From assembly GCF_036370855.1 (NCBI RefSeq), contig NC_088099.1:34554501-34618500 (forward strand): a stretch of 64,000 nucleotides of DNA. Reading direction: 5' to 3'. Both the position numbers and the translations under genes were made by a program. Positions within the stretch are counted from its first letter, which is position 1. Each line of letters begins with the position of its first letter. The notes below the pieces were generated by a model, which had not been told where the DNA came from, searched no databases, and worked only from the letters and a program-made list of their open reading frames with translations. Below are positions 63,071-64,000 of this stretch, piece by piece. Source of the stretch: Dromaius novaehollandiae (lineage: Eukaryota; Chordata; Aves; Casuariiformes; Dromaiidae).

Positions 63071-63076
63071 TTTATT
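63071..63076 (-). terminator. Candidate distal polyadenylation signal, minus strand
   Basis: AATAAA on the minus strand, with a GT-containing stretch (AATGTTGTATCC) shortly beyond it. It depends on the reality of the minus-strand gene. Confidence 0.3.
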
Positions 63077-63101
63077 TTTTTTAATAAAATAATACCTTAT
63101 T

Positions 63102-63107
63102 TTTATT
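63102..63107 (-). terminator. Candidate proximal polyadenylation signal, minus strand
   Basis: AATAAA on the minus strand, about 30 bp before the distal one. Confidence 0.3.
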
Positions 63108-63906
63108 TGTATTCCACCAGCATGAATACATTCATTCCAAAATGCATGCAAGATAAAAGGGAATCCATTTGTAAACTACATAATCTTAATAAATAGTTTC
63201 AATCTAATAATACATGATGGTAGTGCATTTCCTGTTAAAACTGCAAGCTTTTACCAAAACGAGAACAAACTCTTATTGTCCTTATAAATATTTTAAATAA
63301 TTTTAAAGTACATATTTTGTAGCAATTTTATAAAAATAGTATTTTTGATAAATTAAGAGGTTTCATTTACATGACAAATAACGTGCAACAACTAACCATT
63401 CTCTACCAGCTCTATTTGGTTGATTGTCTAGATGACATGCAGCAATAATTGTGCCTTTGCCTTCACAGAACTGACAAACAGACCAGCAGGACCCATGATC
63501 ACCTTAAGCAAATAGTGCCATAAATATTGTTTGGGAACAACCGTCAGACACTTGGGGAAAATCTTTGCTTCGATGAACAAAAGCTGCCCATGATGGTTCT
63601 TTTGTTCCGGACTTCCAGCTGCTCTGACCCTCAGGGTCTTTCAACTATCACAAAAGTCTGCCAAACAGACCAGTAAGTTACATCTGTATACAAAATGCTT
63701 TTCAACATGCTTCTAGAATCTAGAAATTTTTCCCTACAGTATGAACCAGCAGTACCTTTTCTTACTTTCTATAAATCTGAATTTTCATTTTTTCAGGTCT
63801 CCATGATCACTAGAGAAAAGGTCAAACCAAGCAGTCGTGCAGTACTCTATAAATTTAAAACTGGCAGCTGTGGAACATGCTTTGAGTACCACTTAACTTT
63901 TTTTCA

Positions 63907-64000
63907 TTATACATCGATGGCTTGGTTATCCTTAATATCCCTTGTGCTTGTCAGAATGTCTAATGGGAAATCTGAGGTTCGTGCGGAAACTGCTCCTGTT
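63907..64000 (-). CDS. Partial C-terminal coding tail of an unidentified gene
   Basis: On the minus strand an open frame enters from the window edge and runs 30 codons to a TAA stop (63,907-63,909). The last residues read KDNQAIDV, preceded by a polar, Asp/Thr/Ser-rich stretch like the flexible cytoplasmic tail of many proteins. The sequence keeps three CpGs and is followed by a plausible 3' UTR with polyadenylation signals. I do not recognise the protein. A 30-codon open stretch can arise by chance about one time in four, so the call rests mainly on its context. The start lies outside the window. Confidence 0.4.
   Translation of the reverse strand, partial: TGAVSARTSDFPLDILTSTRDIKDNQAIDV

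Larger units (their letters stand above)
63066..63906 (-). other. Candidate 3' UTR of the minus-strand gene at the right edge
   Basis: Read on the minus strand, this AT-rich stretch begins directly after the stop codon at 63,907-63,909. It runs about 800 bases to two AATAAA hexamers (minus strand; plus coordinates 63,102-63,107 and 63,071-63,076). It has AU-rich blocks and no open frame, as expected for a 3' UTR. I do not recognise the gene. Confidence 0.4.

Noticed and set aside
1-64000. CRISPR arrays, operons, phage or bacterial mobile elements
   Set aside because: No regularly spaced direct repeats, no dense coding, no ribosome-binding-site-led genes; the repeat content is vertebrate.

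Overview
The window looks like bird nuclear DNA. The strongest evidence is a CR1-type non-LTR retrotransposon at about 35.9-37.6 kb. It has the reverse-transcriptase FADD box and the 3' end typical of avian CR1, and older CR1-like copies are scattered around it. Interspersed repeats are sparse, most of the sequence is AT-rich, and there are ancient amniote MIR-type SINE remnants, all of which fit a bird. No prokaryotic gene organisation is present. I cannot name the species or chromosome.

Most of the window is non-coding and reads as intergenic. The left edge (about 1-1110) resembles the end of a plus-strand 3' UTR, with several AATAAA signals and Pumilio-like sites; the last ~264 bp is present twice in perfect tandem. 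The right edge (about 63,070-64,000) resembles the 3' end of a minus-strand gene: an open 30-codon C-terminal tail runs in from the window edge, stops at 63,907, and is followed by an AT-rich candidate 3' UTR with AATAAA signals. If both are right, the two genes point at each other across about 62 kb.

Between them I see: a 48-bp tandem duplication (10.1 kb); a GC-rich, CpG-bearing pocket (19.2-19.9 kb); an old CR1 (20.9-21.9 kb); a GC-rich 176-codon open frame (26.8-27.3 kb); a tRNA-Lys(CTT)-like sequence joined directly to a 5'-truncated, internally deleted CR1 (35.8-37.6 kb); a strong hairpin (44.5 kb); a small CpG-island-like pocket ending in a MIR-type tail (47.7-48.2 kb); two decayed CR1 copies end to end (52.8-54.5 kb); a CpG-bearing pocket followed by a MIR-type SINE (56.1-56.7 kb); and several G-quadruplex-capable or homopolymer tracts.

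The most interesting observation is the tRNA-CR1 junction. It has the structure expected if CR1 reverse transcriptase switched template from its own RNA to the 3' end of a mature tRNA. No complete protein-coding gene is recognisable; nearly all open frames of 60-130 codons look like chance.
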